Position numbers and translations under genes: made by a program. Positions 1-8,533 of a stretch of 64,000 nt of DNA are shown one piece after another. The notes under the pieces are model-generated. The model was not told the DNA's origin. It saw only the letters and a list, made by a program, of their open reading frames with translations, and searched no databases. Origin of the DNA: Mesorhizobium loti (GTDB taxonomy: Bacteria; Pseudomonadota; Alphaproteobacteria; Rhizobiales; Rhizobiaceae); assembly GCA_002356515.1 (NCBI GenBank), contig AP017605.1, positions 4,845,001-4,909,000 of the forward strand, written 5' to 3'. Every line of letters starts with the position of its first letter. Position 1 is the first letter of the stretch.

Positions 1-449
1 ACATTTGTGACAAGAAATGGGCAAGCTGAAAAAAATGCGGACCTTTTTGGGGCGATTTTTGGGCAAGCCGTTCTCGATGGCCGGGAACGGTACATATTAG
101 TGCTTTAGGAAGGTGCGAAGTTCGCGAGTATTAACATAAAATACTACATAATATTGCGAGTTGTACTGAAAAGGGATGGTGGCTTCAGGTTGAGTGAATT
201 GCGGTGGTGTGCATTGCAGCATGGCAGAGTCGACCGCGCAAGCTCAATCAAAAATATGTGCGGTTGCCCTTGCCGCCTCCTGCTCGCCTTAATAGAATTG
301 CAAATTATACCTGTCAGAGTGGCGACAGGTTGAAAGGCCGGAAGCAACCGGTCGATAGCGGGCACCTTTACAAGCCCGCAGAACAAGGGACGGCGCTCGG
401 GTGGGGCTATCGTTTGATATAACCCGGGCCGGTTTATGGGCTGTTGGGT
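1..449. other. gene-free stretch upstream of the exoX-like gene
   Basis: No convincing coding frame is present; open frames on both strands here lack protein-like composition. The stretch is more AT-rich than its surroundings around 120-180 and contains a dyad, AGTATT at 127-132 and AATACT at 140-145, which could be an operator or part of a promoter for the downstream gene. The function is inference only. Confidence 0.4.
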
Positions 450-725
450 ATGTCGCTTCCAAAATTCATCGTTGGGATGATTTTCGCTCTCGCAATCGTT
501 GTTGCCTGGTCTTGGCTTGGCGGCGCTTCGCTGGGCACGACGTTGTTGCGCGTCATCATCTGTGCCGTGATCATCCAGGCCGGCTATTTCGTGCTCGTCT
601 ATGCCATGATCGCCAGAAGTGCGCCGACGCCGGCTGACAGGCTGCGTGAAGCCGAGAGAAAGCTGAGTTCGGCCGACGTGACCGAAGGCGAGAAGCTGGG
701 CAATGCCCGGCGCAGCCTGCACTAG
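450..725 (+). CDS. exoX: small inner-membrane exopolysaccharide repressor (ExoX/SyrA-like)
   Basis: A 91-residue protein with two predicted membrane helices (about residues 5-24 and 30-52, the second containing VIIQAGYFVLVYAM) and a short charged cytoplasmic tail. This layout and the AGYF-type second helix resemble rhizobial ExoX/SyrA proteins, small membrane proteins that post-transcriptionally lower succinoglycan synthesis through the ExoY sugar transferase. I start at ATG 450 rather than the TTG two codons earlier. No exoY partner lies in the window, but most exo genes are within 30 kb. The family is recognised from topology and pattern, so the name is moderately sure. Confidence 0.6.
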   Translation: MSLPKFIVGMIFALAIVVAWSWLGGASLGTTLLRVIICAVIIQAGYFVLVYAMIARSAPTPADRLREAERKLSSADVTEGEKLGNARRSLH

Positions 726-777
726 GGTATGCTGATATTCAGCTGATGCCGGCCTGCAAACGGCGACTTCCTGCGCT

Positions 778-797
778 TTCGGCCTTCGCCGGCCGAA
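778..797. terminator. hairpin between convergent exoX-like and ABC exporter genes
   Basis: TTCGGCC (778-784) and GGCCGAA (791-797) form a perfect 7-bp stem with a 6-base loop between two convergent genes. There is no clear T-tract on either side, so terminator function is only likely from position. Confidence 0.35.
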
Positions 798-937
798 GCA
801 ATCACAAGTGGCCCGTGGCAGTTAAGGCTACGGCCGGCGTAGGCCGGTTCTCGGAAGCCACCCCGTTTGGTCGCTTCGCGCCCGTCTTCGACTCCGGCGC
901 GGCCTGACCTGAATCTCAACACACCCCAATCCGGCCC

Positions 938-2794
938 TCAGGCCACATTGGCAGGTTCGGTTTCCGACTGTTCTCCCGACAGCATCCTGGACAGCCGGCT
1001 CGCCGGCTTTGCCTTCAGCCGCTGATACTGTCCGACTTCCACGACACGGCCGTCTTCCATCGCCACCACCCAGTCGGCGAAGGCGATCATCGACGGCCGG
1101 TGCGCGATGGTCAGAATGGTCATCGTGCCGCGCAATCCGTCGATCGATCGGGCGATCAGCGACTGGTTCTGCCAGTCGAGCGCACTGGTTGCCTCGTCGA
1201 GGATGAGCAGCGACGGCTTTCGCAGCAGCGCCCGCGCCAGTGCGATGCGCTGACGCTCGCCGCCGGAGAGCCGCACGCCGCGGTCACCGACCACCGTGTC
1301 GAGCCGTTGATCGAGCCGTTCGACGAATTCGCCGGCATGCGCAGCGCGCAGCGCGGTCCACAATTCGTCGTCGCTGGCCTGTGGCGCGGCCAGACGCAGG
1401 TTCGCCGCGATCGTGTCATGCAGCAGGAACACGTCCTGCGGCACATAGGCCACCTGGTCGCGCCAGCGCCGGCGATTGCCGGCATCGATCTCGACGCCGT
1501 CGACGAGGATCTTGCCGGCGGTCGGTTCGAGCAGACCGAGCAGCATGTCGGCGATTGTGCTCTTGCCCGATCCCGAGGGGCCGATCAGGGCGGTGACCTT
1601 GCCGGCCGGCAGGCCGAAGGTGATGTCGCTCACCACCGTTTTGCCGGTGCCGTCGTCGTAGCCGAAGAAGACACCGCGAATGTTCAGCCCGGTATCGAGC
1701 GACAGCTTCTGCTTATCCGCCGATTCGGCATGGCCCGGCTCGCGCTCGGCGTCGAAACGGGCCTGCAGGCCGCGCATGGCGGTATAGGCGGGCAGGTTGA
1801 TCAGCACCTGCTGGGCTTGCGTCTGCATGTCCATGAAGCGCGGTGCTATGCGCATGAAGACCAGCAGCAGCACGACGATTTCGGCCAGCGACAGGTTGAA
1901 GCGGACCAGTGCCACATAGATGAACAGGCTGAGGCCCACGACGCTCGCCACCTGGAACACCGCGGTGCCGATCGAGCTGTTGCTGACATAGTCGATGTTG
2001 TCGGCCTTCATCTTTTCCAGTGTCGCCTGCAGCTGCGCGAAATAGCTGGCCTCGACATTCAGGCTCTTGGCCACCTTGATGCCGCCGAGGAATTCCGAGA
2101 CCGTCCGGTACTGATCCTGGCGATTGCTGGTCAGGACCCTGCCAAAGGCGGTGGCGCGTGCGCGAAACGGCTGCAGCACCACGAACATCACGATGCCGAT
2201 GACGATCGCAAACGCCGTCATGACCGGTGAGATGAACATCGAGATCACGAGATAGCCCACCAAAAGCACTGATATCTGCACCAGCATCAGCAGCGAGAAG
2301 GCGGCGCCCTGGACACGATCGATGTCGCCGGTCAGGGCGTGGTCGAGATCCGAGCTGCGCATGCGCGAGAAAACGCCCCAGCGCGCCTTGCCGATGCTCT
2401 CGAACAGGTTCATGCGCAAACGGTTGATGAAATCGAAGAGAAGCCTCGCCATGTAGACCGACTTGAAGCGGTTGAACGCGGCCTGCACGGCAACGAGCGC
2501 GACCAGCGCGCATAGCACCGTCGTCAGCTGCAGCGTTCCGTCCGGCACCAGCCAGCGCACGAAATCATTGTTCGGCAACCGCACCGCGAAATCCTGGTCG
2601 GCGCGTCCAACCAGATGCAGCAGCGGCACAAGCAGCAGGATCGAGATGCCTTCCGTCAGGCTGCCGAGGATCAGGAACAGCAGCGCCGTCCAGGTCCGCC
2701 GCCCGCCGATCTGGGCGATGACGGCGCCGAACGCGGCGACATCGCGAAACAGCGACAGGCGAAGGATTGAGGACTTCGACATGATTGCGCTCAC
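938..2794 (-). CDS. ABC exporter, fused permease and ATPase, predicted lasso-peptide exporter (D protein)
   Basis: A 618-residue half-transporter. The first about 330 residues contain the membrane segments of a type-1 exporter; the C-terminal ATPase has the P-loop GPSGSGKST near residue 405, the signature LSGGERQRIALARAL and the Walker B stretch LLILDEATSALD. The McjD-like class exports lasso peptides and gives self-immunity. It is the last gene of the lasso operon; its GTG start overlaps the kinase stop by four bases (GTGA). An ATG four codons later (2782) is an alternative start. The peptide substrate is inferred from the operon; similar ATPases also export lipids or glycans. Confidence 0.88.
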   Translation of the reverse strand: MSAIMSKSSILRLSLFRDVAAFGAVIAQIGGRRTWTALLFLILGSLTEGISILLLVPLLHLVGRADQDFAVRLPNNDFVRWLVPDGTLQLTTVLCALVALVAVQAAFNRFKSVYMARLLFDFINRLRMNLFESIGKARWGVFSRMRSSDLDHALTGDIDRVQGAAFSLLMLVQISVLLVGYLVISMFISPVMTAFAIVIGIVMFVVLQPFRARATAFGRVLTSNRQDQYRTVSEFLGGIKVAKSLNVEASYFAQLQATLEKMKADNIDYVSNSSIGTAVFQVASVVGLSLFIYVALVRFNLSLAEIVVLLLVFMRIAPRFMDMQTQAQQVLINLPAYTAMRGLQARFDAEREPGHAESADKQKLSLDTGLNIRGVFFGYDDGTGKTVVSDITFGLPAGKVTALIGPSGSGKSTIADMLLGLLEPTAGKILVDGVEIDAGNRRRWRDQVAYVPQDVFLLHDTIAANLRLAAPQASDDELWTALRAAHAGEFVERLDQRLDTVVGDRGVRLSGGERQRIALARALLRKPSLLILDEATSALDWQNQSLIARSIDGLRGTMTILTIAHRPSMIAFADWVVAMEDGRVVEVGQYQRLKAKPASRLSRMLSGEQSETEPANVA

Positions 2795-3819
2795 CGCTGC
2801 CGACGGCCAGCCGCCAGATCTCTGACCCCAAGATCCTGGGTCGCCGGATCCTGGGCGGCCAGATCGGCTTCGATCAGCTCCACCGCCTCGCCAATCCTGT
2901 CGAGGCCGGTTGGAACTTCCAGCCGGAACACGCCGACATGGTTAGCGATTGCTGAACATTGGCGAAAATGCAGTGCTGCGAAATCGCCGGACAGCGCCGC
3001 GCGGCCGAACCGCGTCACATAGGAGAATTTGATGATCGCCGGCAAAGCGGCGATGCCGGGCAAGGGCGTGATCCCGGCCCTTTGGCCGCGCTCGAGGACA
3101 TAGATCCTGGTCGCCGGCACCGCGCCGCCGGAGAAGGCGCCGTGCAGGCGATGCTGCATCTTCTCGATCGCCGGATGCACTTGCGGTCGCACCTCCGCCT
3201 GGCCGAGCGAAATCGCGGCCGCGGCGTCGGCGGCAAGCTTGATCTGGGGAAAGCCCGGAACGATCATCGGCGTGTCGGGGTCCGCCAGATCCAGCGCCAC
3301 GACATCGTCGGTAAGCAATTCATAACCGGCCCGGATCAGCGCGCTTGCAGTCGTCGATTTGCCGGCGCCCTTGTCACCCATGAAGATGGCGCCCCGGCCG
3401 GCCACTGCAATGGCGCTGGCATGCAGGACGAGCAGGCCACGCCGATGCAGCAACAGCGCCATCACCGGCCCGAGCAGCGGGAAGGCTAGCAGCGCGTCGT
3501 CGACGCCGGGCGCCGGCTCGATGTCGATGCGGCTGAAATCGCTGATCAGGAAGGCGCCGACGGCATGCCATGCCAGATATTGCCGGTCGGGCCCGAAGCG
3601 GAAGATTGTTGCGGTCTCGGGCGAAGGCTTCGGCATGTCGATCGTGCCGATGGCGATCAGTATATCCGGCGCCGCAGGCTCCGCCGGCTCCAGCTCGGGC
3701 AGCGCCACCTCGGACGCGATGGTCAGGCCATAGGCCCGGTAGTATCGCCGCTCCCGCATCATCCCGCCATGAGGAGCAGGGTCACCAGGATATGTAGCGA
3801 GCGGCTGGTTGCGGGGCAT
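2791..3819 (-). CDS. HPr-kinase-like peptide kinase of the lasso cluster
   Basis: A 342-residue protein with the HPr serine kinase fold: P-loop GDKGAGKST near residue 147 followed by LLTDDVVALD, an acidic pair typical of HprK-type kinases. In lasso clusters such kinases (PadeK of paeninodin, ThcoK) phosphorylate the side chain of the precursor's C-terminal Ser, and the precursor encoded here ends in Ser. No HPr partner gene is adjacent. The chosen ATG overlaps the cyclase stop as TAATG, indicating translational coupling; a double Met 18-19 codons later is an alternative start. The family is certain; the substrate is inferred from the cluster. Confidence 0.85.
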   Translation of the reverse strand: MPRNQPLATYPGDPAPHGGMMRERRYYRAYGLTIASEVALPELEPAEPAAPDILIAIGTIDMPKPSPETATIFRFGPDRQYLAWHAVGAFLISDFSRIDIEPAPGVDDALLAFPLLGPVMALLLHRRGLLVLHASAIAVAGRGAIFMGDKGAGKSTTASALIRAGYELLTDDVVALDLADPDTPMIVPGFPQIKLAADAAAAISLGQAEVRPQVHPAIEKMQHRLHGAFSGGAVPATRIYVLERGQRAGITPLPGIAALPAIIKFSYVTRFGRAALSGDFAALHFRQCSAIANHVGVFRLEVPTGLDRIGEAVELIEADLAAQDPATQDLGVRDLAAGRRQR

Positions 3820-5741
3820 TATGCGGGGCTCCCGCCGTGCTGGACCTGGCGCAACCACAGCGACAGCGAGGCCGAGCGCCAGACATATTGGACATCAAGG
3901 GGGGCTGCCTGATCGGGTTGGCTGAGCAGCCGTGCATAGGCGGCGCTCACTTGTGGCAGGTTGACATAGGGCGCGATGCGGCCGGCATCCGAAACCAGCA
4001 GCTGTTCCAGCAGGTCGCGGTGGTTGCGCACCATGCCGTTGACGAGATTGGCGGTGAAATCGATCTTGGTGCGCCGCCATTGCACCGCCGCCGGCAGGAT
4101 GCCTTCCATGGCCCGGCGCAACACATAGCGGCCAAAGCCGTGGCTGAGTTTTTCCTCGCCCGGCAGCGCCAGGCAGAATTCGACCAGCGGCTTGTCCCAG
4201 AAGGGGTAACGCGGCTCGACGCCGAAATTGGCCGCCGCCTTGTCGAGCACCTCGAAAGAATGCGGCACATAACCGTTGGACAGGATCCAGCGATGGCTGA
4301 GCGCGTCGCTGGCCTGGACGCCAGGCGGCATGTAGCCGGCCCGGTGGAAACGCTCGATGAGCTCGGTACGCCTGGCCAGATCCGGATTGATCAGGTCGCG
4401 CCAGCTGCGGCCGCGCTGCATGTGCGTGGGCTTGCGTATTCTGTTCAGGACACGGTTTGCCAGCTGTCTCGCCTTGGCGATCCGCCAGGCCGGTCCGTAG
4501 AGGGTCAGGAACTGGAAATAGAGGCCGAGCGTGCTGTCGCCATAGGTGTTGGAGGCGCTGCGGACCTCGCGCCAAAGGTCCAGCCACCTGCCGCCATTGG
4601 CAAGCTCGTGCAGATGGCCATGGCCCTGGGAAACGACCTCGTCGCCGCCATGGCCGTCGAGCAGCACCTTGATGCCCCTGGCGCCCGCCGTCCGGTAGAT
4701 GCCGCGGGTCAGCGTCAGCCCTGGCGCCAGGAAGGTGCCTTCCTGTTCCTCCAGCACCCGTTCGAACTCGGCGAAGGGTGCATAATTGCCGACAGGAATC
4801 AGCGTCGGATCTGTCTTCTGCTGATCCAGCACGGCATCGATGAAGGCTCGCTCGTCCATCGGCGAGCCCTTCTCGAAAATCAGCGAGAAGGTCGGCAGCT
4901 TTGGTTTTCGCTCGGCGGCGTTCTGCAGGCCGGCGACGCAGGTGATCGACGAGGAATCAAGTCCGCCGCTCAGCATAGCGCCGACCGACTGACTTCCGCG
5001 CATGCGATTGCGCACCGATTGCGAGAACAGATGGGCGAATTCCTCCGCCGCATCCGACCGCAACGGCCGCGCCGACGGCTCGATCTGCCAATATCGGCGC
5101 AGCACCACCTGTTGCGCGGTGACAGTCAGGCTGTGACGCGCCGGCAGGCTGAAGACATCGCTGTAGGGGGTGGATTGCGGGTCGTCGGGAAGCCCGGCCA
5201 GGAATCCCGAAATGCTGCGCTCGCTGATGCGTGCACCGACCCCGTCCAGGCCAAGCATCGGCCCGATCTCGGAAGCGAAGGCAAAACGCCGGTCCGCGGC
5301 GTGGTAGTAGAACGGCTTGACCCCGAAATGGTCGCGCGCGCAAAACAACAGCTGCCGCTCGGCGTCCCAGATGGCAAAGGCGAAATCGCCATGCAGATAC
5401 ACGGGGCTGGCTTCGCCCCAGCGCAGATAGGCCCGCATCAGCAATTTCGCGTCGGCAACCGTCCGGTCGCGCATGCCGAGCCTCGCCATCAGCTCGTCGC
5501 GATTGTCCAGCCGACAATCGGCGGTGATGGCGAGCTTGCCGCCAGCCATGGTCAGCGGGCCGGGGCCGGCTTCATCCGTGGTGTTGAGCCAGGCGTGGCC
5601 AAGCGCGATGCTGTTGTCCAGCCACCACGAATTTCCGTCGGGGCCGCGATGGCGCATGCGGGCCAGCATCTGCTGGATGTCGCTCGCCCCGTCCGCCGCC
5701 GGCGGTCCCTGTCGCAGCAGGATTCCGGCCACGCCGCTCAT
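3819..5741 (-). CDS. lasso cyclase (C protein), asparagine-synthetase homologue
   Basis: 640 residues: an N-terminal glutaminase-like domain (about 1-200) and an asparagine-synthetase ATP domain (about 220-600). The ATP-pyrophosphatase loop SGGLDSSS is near residue 256 and DGHGGDE follows near residue 360. The protein begins MSGVAGI, so the glutaminase nucleophile Cys2 of AsnB is Ser; it should not use glutamine as nitrogen source. Lasso cyclases are of this type: they adenylate the ring Asp/Glu side chain and join it to the N-terminal amine of the core. The ATG overlaps the protease stop by four bases (ATGA). In isolation it would be called asparagine synthase; the five neighbours set the function. 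Confidence 0.9.
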   Translation of the reverse strand: MSGVAGILLRQGPPAADGASDIQQMLARMRHRGPDGNSWWLDNSIALGHAWLNTTDEAGPGPLTMAGGKLAITADCRLDNRDELMARLGMRDRTVADAKLLMRAYLRWGEASPVYLHGDFAFAIWDAERQLLFCARDHFGVKPFYYHAADRRFAFASEIGPMLGLDGVGARISERSISGFLAGLPDDPQSTPYSDVFSLPARHSLTVTAQQVVLRRYWQIEPSARPLRSDAAEEFAHLFSQSVRNRMRGSQSVGAMLSGGLDSSSITCVAGLQNAAERKPKLPTFSLIFEKGSPMDERAFIDAVLDQQKTDPTLIPVGNYAPFAEFERVLEEQEGTFLAPGLTLTRGIYRTAGARGIKVLLDGHGGDEVVSQGHGHLHELANGGRWLDLWREVRSASNTYGDSTLGLYFQFLTLYGPAWRIAKARQLANRVLNRIRKPTHMQRGRSWRDLINPDLARRTELIERFHRAGYMPPGVQASDALSHRWILSNGYVPHSFEVLDKAAANFGVEPRYPFWDKPLVEFCLALPGEEKLSHGFGRYVLRRAMEGILPAAVQWRRTKIDFTANLVNGMVRNHRDLLEQLLVSDAGRIAPYVNLPQVSAAYARLLSQPDQAAPLDVQYVWRSASLSLWLRQVQHGGSPA

Positions 5742-6253
5742 CGGCTGCCGTGATCGACCAGATGCGCGAATCCATCGACGGAGCCGCCAAGCACGACATG
5801 GTTGTCGCTGACCAGCCAGGCATGCGCCTTCAACTGCTCGCCCGTGCCGCGTTCGATGCCGATGCGGATGTTGGAGGCATTGCCCTGGCGCGCGAGAATG
5901 TATTGCCCCGAAAGCGCCTGGGTAAGACAGGTGGCGCGCGGCACGAAACGTGCGGCCGCGGCAACCCCCCAGGCGACGAGCCGCAACTCGCCCATGCTGG
6001 CGCACTGGCGCGCATTGAGCCGGGTCACCATGCCGCGAACACGGTTGTAGGAGAACAATGTCAGCCCCAGCCGGATGGCTGCGACCACCAGCAGGCAATG
6101 GCAGAGAAAAAGCGCTTCCGAGCCGTTCAGGGACAGAACCCTGGCCAGGTTCCGGCTGGGCCGGCGTTTCGCAGGCCTCGGTCTTTGGTCCGTCGCAGGT
6201 CTTTGCCGTGAGATCATGGCCTTTTGCGAAGCCTGCCTAGACAAGTGCCTCAT
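5738..6253 (-). CDS. lasso leader peptidase (B2 protein), transglutaminase-like
   Basis: A 171-residue cysteine protease of the lasso B2 type. The nucleophile is Cys in RATCLTQAL (about residue 109) and the catalytic His is in KAHAWL (about residue 144). The acidic third member is less clear: the usual position about 13 residues after the His is Gly here, so Asp in the VSDN turn may substitute. It would cut the leader off before cyclisation with B1 presenting the leader. The start at ATG 6253 overlaps B1 by 17 bases and has GAGG upstream; ATG 6217 is an alternative. A basic N-terminal stretch precedes a hydrophobic segment. Confidence 0.83.
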   Translation of the reverse strand: MRHLSRQASQKAMISRQRPATDQRPRPAKRRPSRNLARVLSLNGSEALFLCHCLLVVAAIRLGLTLFSYNRVRGMVTRLNARQCASMGELRLVAWGVAAAARFVPRATCLTQALSGQYILARQGNASNIRIGIERGTGEQLKAHAWLVSDNHVVLGGSVDGFAHLVDHGSR

Positions 6254-6536
6254 GCTGCAGCCTCGCAAGTCCGTTTTCGGCCAGGCCTTTCAGCAAGGTG
6301 TCGACGTCGGCCTTGCAGCGCTCGGCGTCGACATTGTAGCGCTCCAGCACGGCGCCGCGGATGTCGGCGATCGACTTCGGCTCCTGGATCAGTTCCCAGA
6401 TGAACGCGCCGACGCCGTTGAGGCTGTAATAAATATTGGATTTCAGGTTGAGCAGCGCGAGGCCATCACCGAATTCGCAAGCTACGGCATCCTTGGTGGC
6501 AGTTATGCTATCGCGCTCCGATGGGTTCCAGTTCAT
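6237..6536 (-). CDS. lasso leader-binding protein (B1, PqqD-like RRE)
   Basis: A 99-residue PqqD-fold protein. The segment LALLNLKSNIYYSLNGVGAF is the typical beta-hairpin and helix start of RiPP recognition elements, followed by the helical part with IADIRGAVLERYNV. Standalone B1 proteins bind the YxxP-containing leader and hand the precursor to B2 and the cyclase. The ATG at 6536 has GAGG seven bases upstream and is preferred over the GTG eight codons earlier. It is separated from the precursor gene by 137 bases that contain two hairpins. Family call is firm. Confidence 0.87.
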   Translation of the reverse strand: MNWNPSERDSITATKDAVACEFGDGLALLNLKSNIYYSLNGVGAFIWELIQEPKSIADIRGAVLERYNVDAERCKADVDTLLKGLAENGLARLQHEALV

Positions 6537-6594
6537 GCCAAAACCTCGTTTGCAACACACGGTCTACGCGTCGTCAGTTCAAGAAAGGGAAAGT

Positions 6595-6612
6595 CGGGGA
6601 TTCTCATCCCCG
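6595..6612 (-). promoter_or_regulatory. hairpin in the lasso precursor-B1 gap (distal)
   Basis: CGGGGA (6595-6600) and TCCCCG (6607-6612) form a 6-bp stem with a 6-base loop upstream of the B1 start. It probably acts with the stronger hairpin at 6633-6662 on transcript stability or ribosome access; this role is inference. Confidence 0.45.
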
Positions 6613-6632
6613 GCTCCATTCACGTTGTTAAA

Positions 6633-6662
6633 TCCTGGAGGCCCAACGTCACTCCTCCAGGA
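6633..6662 (-). terminator. attenuator-like hairpin directly downstream of the lasso precursor gene
   Basis: TCCTGGAGG (6633-6641) and CCTCCAGGA (6654-6662) form a perfect 9-bp stem with a 12-base loop, beginning 12 bases after the precursor stop codon on the minus strand. Only three T residues follow, so termination would be partial. This position fits the common RiPP arrangement in which precursor mRNA is made or kept in excess over the enzyme mRNA. Confidence 0.6.
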
Positions 6663-6673
6663 TCAGGCTAGTC

Positions 6674-6826
6674 TCAGGAGAACGTCAGGTCGCCAATTGG
6701 GGTGTGCGCGGGAAACGACGCGTCGATTGCCGTGCTGCCACCGCCGCCCTGGGTGATGGTCTCAATGGAACCATGTACCGTCAGGCTTGGCGTTTCGTAC
6801 TCGTGCTTTTCAACATTCTGTTCCAT
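6674..6826 (-). CDS. lasso peptide precursor (A), 50 residues
   Basis: Translates to 50 residues from ATG 6826, with GGAG six to seven bases upstream. The leader is 26 residues: it contains Y10, P13, L15 and G19 in the YxxPxL...G arrangement read by PqqD-type B1 proteins, and Thr25 at position -2 of the predicted cleavage after Gln26, the near-universal lasso leader residue. The 24-residue core begins GGGGSTAID: Gly1 and Asp9 fit a nine-residue macrolactam ring. The tail is ASFPAHTPIGDLTFS, with Phe12, His15 and Phe23 as candidate plugs, ending in Ser, the expected site of the cluster kinase. It is followed by hairpins and B1-B2-C-kinase-exporter genes. Cleavage and topology are predictions. 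Confidence 0.93.
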   Translation of the reverse strand: MEQNVEKHEYETPSLTVHGSIETITQGGGGSTAIDASFPAHTPIGDLTFS

Positions 6827-7334
6827 TTTACTCTCCAATGAGGACTGGAAACGGCCTGTCGAGTGCCGTCAGCACTTTCATGCTGCAATGCAATAGCTGC
6901 ATGGCAGCATTTATGAGTCAAGCCTGATTTACCTCTGATTAATCAATTACGGGTTGCGGACGTCACCATGCGTGTGCGCAATGCCCAAAGTTCCACCTCT
7001 TTGCACCTGAAAACAAGTGCGATCAGGCGTTGTGGCTGATGATTCTTTAAGCAATTGATTTTGCTTGCATAAAAAGTTCATAGAGGTGATGCTTTTTTAG
7101 GCATCGCTAAAGAGATGGATTTTTGTTAGCCGATCCGTGTTGAAGGTCGGCTGAAGCGCCTCGATAGGGCCGGAATTCCAATCGTATATTCCGTGGTCTT
7201 CGGAAACGTCGGCAAACGCCCTGGTTGCAAAATTTCGCACTGCGAAAGGAAAGACTTTACGGCGCCGAGGTTTTTGAGGATGCTTTGCTTCGCAGTTGCA
7301 GCATACGCGTCGCGCAAACCGCATTTTGGAGATC
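6827..7334. promoter_or_regulatory. divergent promoter region between lasso operon and nucleotidyltransferase gene
   Basis: About 508 bases without a convincing gene, clearly more AT-rich than the flanks. It must carry the lasso operon promoter leftward and the nucleotidyltransferase promoter rightward. ATGCTGC (6880-6886) and GCAGCAT (6904-6910) form a perfect 7-bp inverted repeat 54 bases upstream of the precursor ATG and may be an operator. I could not place confident -35/-10 boxes. A short open frame at 7097-7336 on the minus strand has no protein-like pattern and no start signal. Confidence 0.5.
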
Positions 7335-8468
7335 ATGCGCTTAATGGCCTTGCCGGAAAGTTCCTATGAACGACTGCGCGCCGCCGACTGCGCCGGCGAG
7401 ATCGCCTATGTGCAGGCCTGCCTGCGGTTGTATTTCGCTGGGCCGAAGGCCTCGACCGGCGAGGTCTCGGCGCCGAGCCTTTCCGCCGCCGTCGTCGCCG
7501 ACATCGCCAGGCTGAACAAGGTCGCCATTTTCGTGCTGAAGGCGTTGTCGCGCGCCCCCGCGGGCGAAGGGCCGGTGGAGCTTTTCCAGTGGCTCGATAC
7601 CTATCGCCGGCGGACGGTTTCGATGAATGCCGCCTGCCTCATGGATTCGATGGCAATCCACCAGGCGCTACGCGACAGGCAGATCGATTTCGTCTTTCTC
7701 AAAGGCCCGTTCCAGCAACATCTGCTTTACGACGACCATTTCATGAAGCCTTCGGGCGATGTCGACATATTGGTTTCCCCGGCCGGGTTCGCGAGAGCGC
7801 GCGACGCGCTGCGCTCGATCGGCTACGAGGTTGCCGGCAAGTCACGTTCCGTCTGGTGGGTCCGTTTTCTTGGCGAACAGCACATGATCCGCGGCAACGG
7901 GCCGTCCACGGTCGATCTTCACTATCGGCTCCAGCAACCCGGCTCGCCCAGCCCGCGCGATGCCGACGGGTTCCTGCGGCGCAAACGGCTGGTCGAGATC
8001 ACCGGCACGGAAGTGCCGTTCACGTCGGTTGCCGACACGCTGATGCTGTCCTGCATCAGCGTCGCCAAGGCATTGTTCAACCGCGAGCCTTGCGCCGGCT
8101 ATGTCTGCGATATCAGGGCCAGCGCCAACCGTCTCGACGAAGCCGATCAGCAGCTTGTGCTCGATGCGGCGGTGAGCCAGGGGCTGGACGATACGCTGCT
8201 GCTCGGCCTGCGCGCCGCCGATGTGCTGCTGGGCGGTACCGGCACGCTTTTGTCGGAGCGGGCCAAGCCGATCCTGTCGCGCATCGGCAATGAGGACCTG
8301 CTCAACATGGTCATCGCGCCATGGCTGTCGTCGCTGCGCTGGCCGCAGCGGCGAACGGTGTTATGGGAATTGTGCGGCCGGGCTCCCGTCCGCTACCTGG
8401 CCGAAGCCGGCTGGGCAGCGTCGGCGGACATCAGCCGCCGCATCTTCGAGCGGCCGGCCAGTCCGTGA
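7335..8468 (+). CDS. nucleotidyltransferase family protein next to the lasso cluster
   Basis: 377 residues of the large 'nucleotidyltransferase family protein' type seen in many lasso clusters. The core has FVFLKGPF followed by KPSGDVDILV, the metal-binding GDxD-type motif of minimal nucleotidyltransferases, around residues 115-150. In the pseudomycoidin system, as I recall it, such a protein (PsmN) further modifies the kinase-made phosphopeptide with hexose. The ATG at 7335 has GGAG just upstream; the open frame extends to a TTG at 7296. The stop overlaps a possible glycosyltransferase start as TGATG. Family sure, reaction unknown. Confidence 0.75.
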   Translation: MRLMALPESSYERLRAADCAGEIAYVQACLRLYFAGPKASTGEVSAPSLSAAVVADIARLNKVAIFVLKALSRAPAGEGPVELFQWLDTYRRRTVSMNAACLMDSMAIHQALRDRQIDFVFLKGPFQQHLLYDDHFMKPSGDVDILVSPAGFARARDALRSIGYEVAGKSRSVWWVRFLGEQHMIRGNGPSTVDLHYRLQQPGSPSPRDADGFLRRKRLVEITGTEVPFTSVADTLMLSCISVAKALFNREPCAGYVCDIRASANRLDEADQQLVLDAAVSQGLDDTLLLGLRAADVLLGGTGTLLSERAKPILSRIGNEDLLNMVIAPWLSSLRWPQRRTVLWELCGRAPVRYLAEAGWAASADISRRIFERPASP

Positions 8469-8533
8469 TGGCTGTCGCGTCGCAATACGTACAGGGCGAG
8501 GGCATATCGGAACCTGTGCAAGAGGCAAAACCT

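Noticed and set aside
144..722. 192-codon minus-strand frame overlapping the ExoX-like gene
   Set aside because: No membrane, catalytic or fold pattern, and no ribosome-binding site; the opposite strand codes for a plausible ExoX-like protein.
2791..3819. True HPr kinase/phosphatase (HprK) for the PTS
   Set aside because: It sits inside the lasso operon away from hpr and ptsI-like genes, and lasso clusters carry this kinase subtype; PTS-type HprK remains possible only as an ancestor.
3819..5741. Ordinary asparagine synthetase AsnB
   Set aside because: The nucleophilic Cys2 is replaced by Ser and the gene is embedded between lasso B2 and kinase genes with stop/start overlaps.
3837..5753. 638-codon open frame on the plus strand opposite the lasso cyclase
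   Set aside because: It mirrors a gene with clear catalytic motifs, is rich in Arg, Gln and His, and has no family pattern; long antisense frames are common in high-GC DNA.
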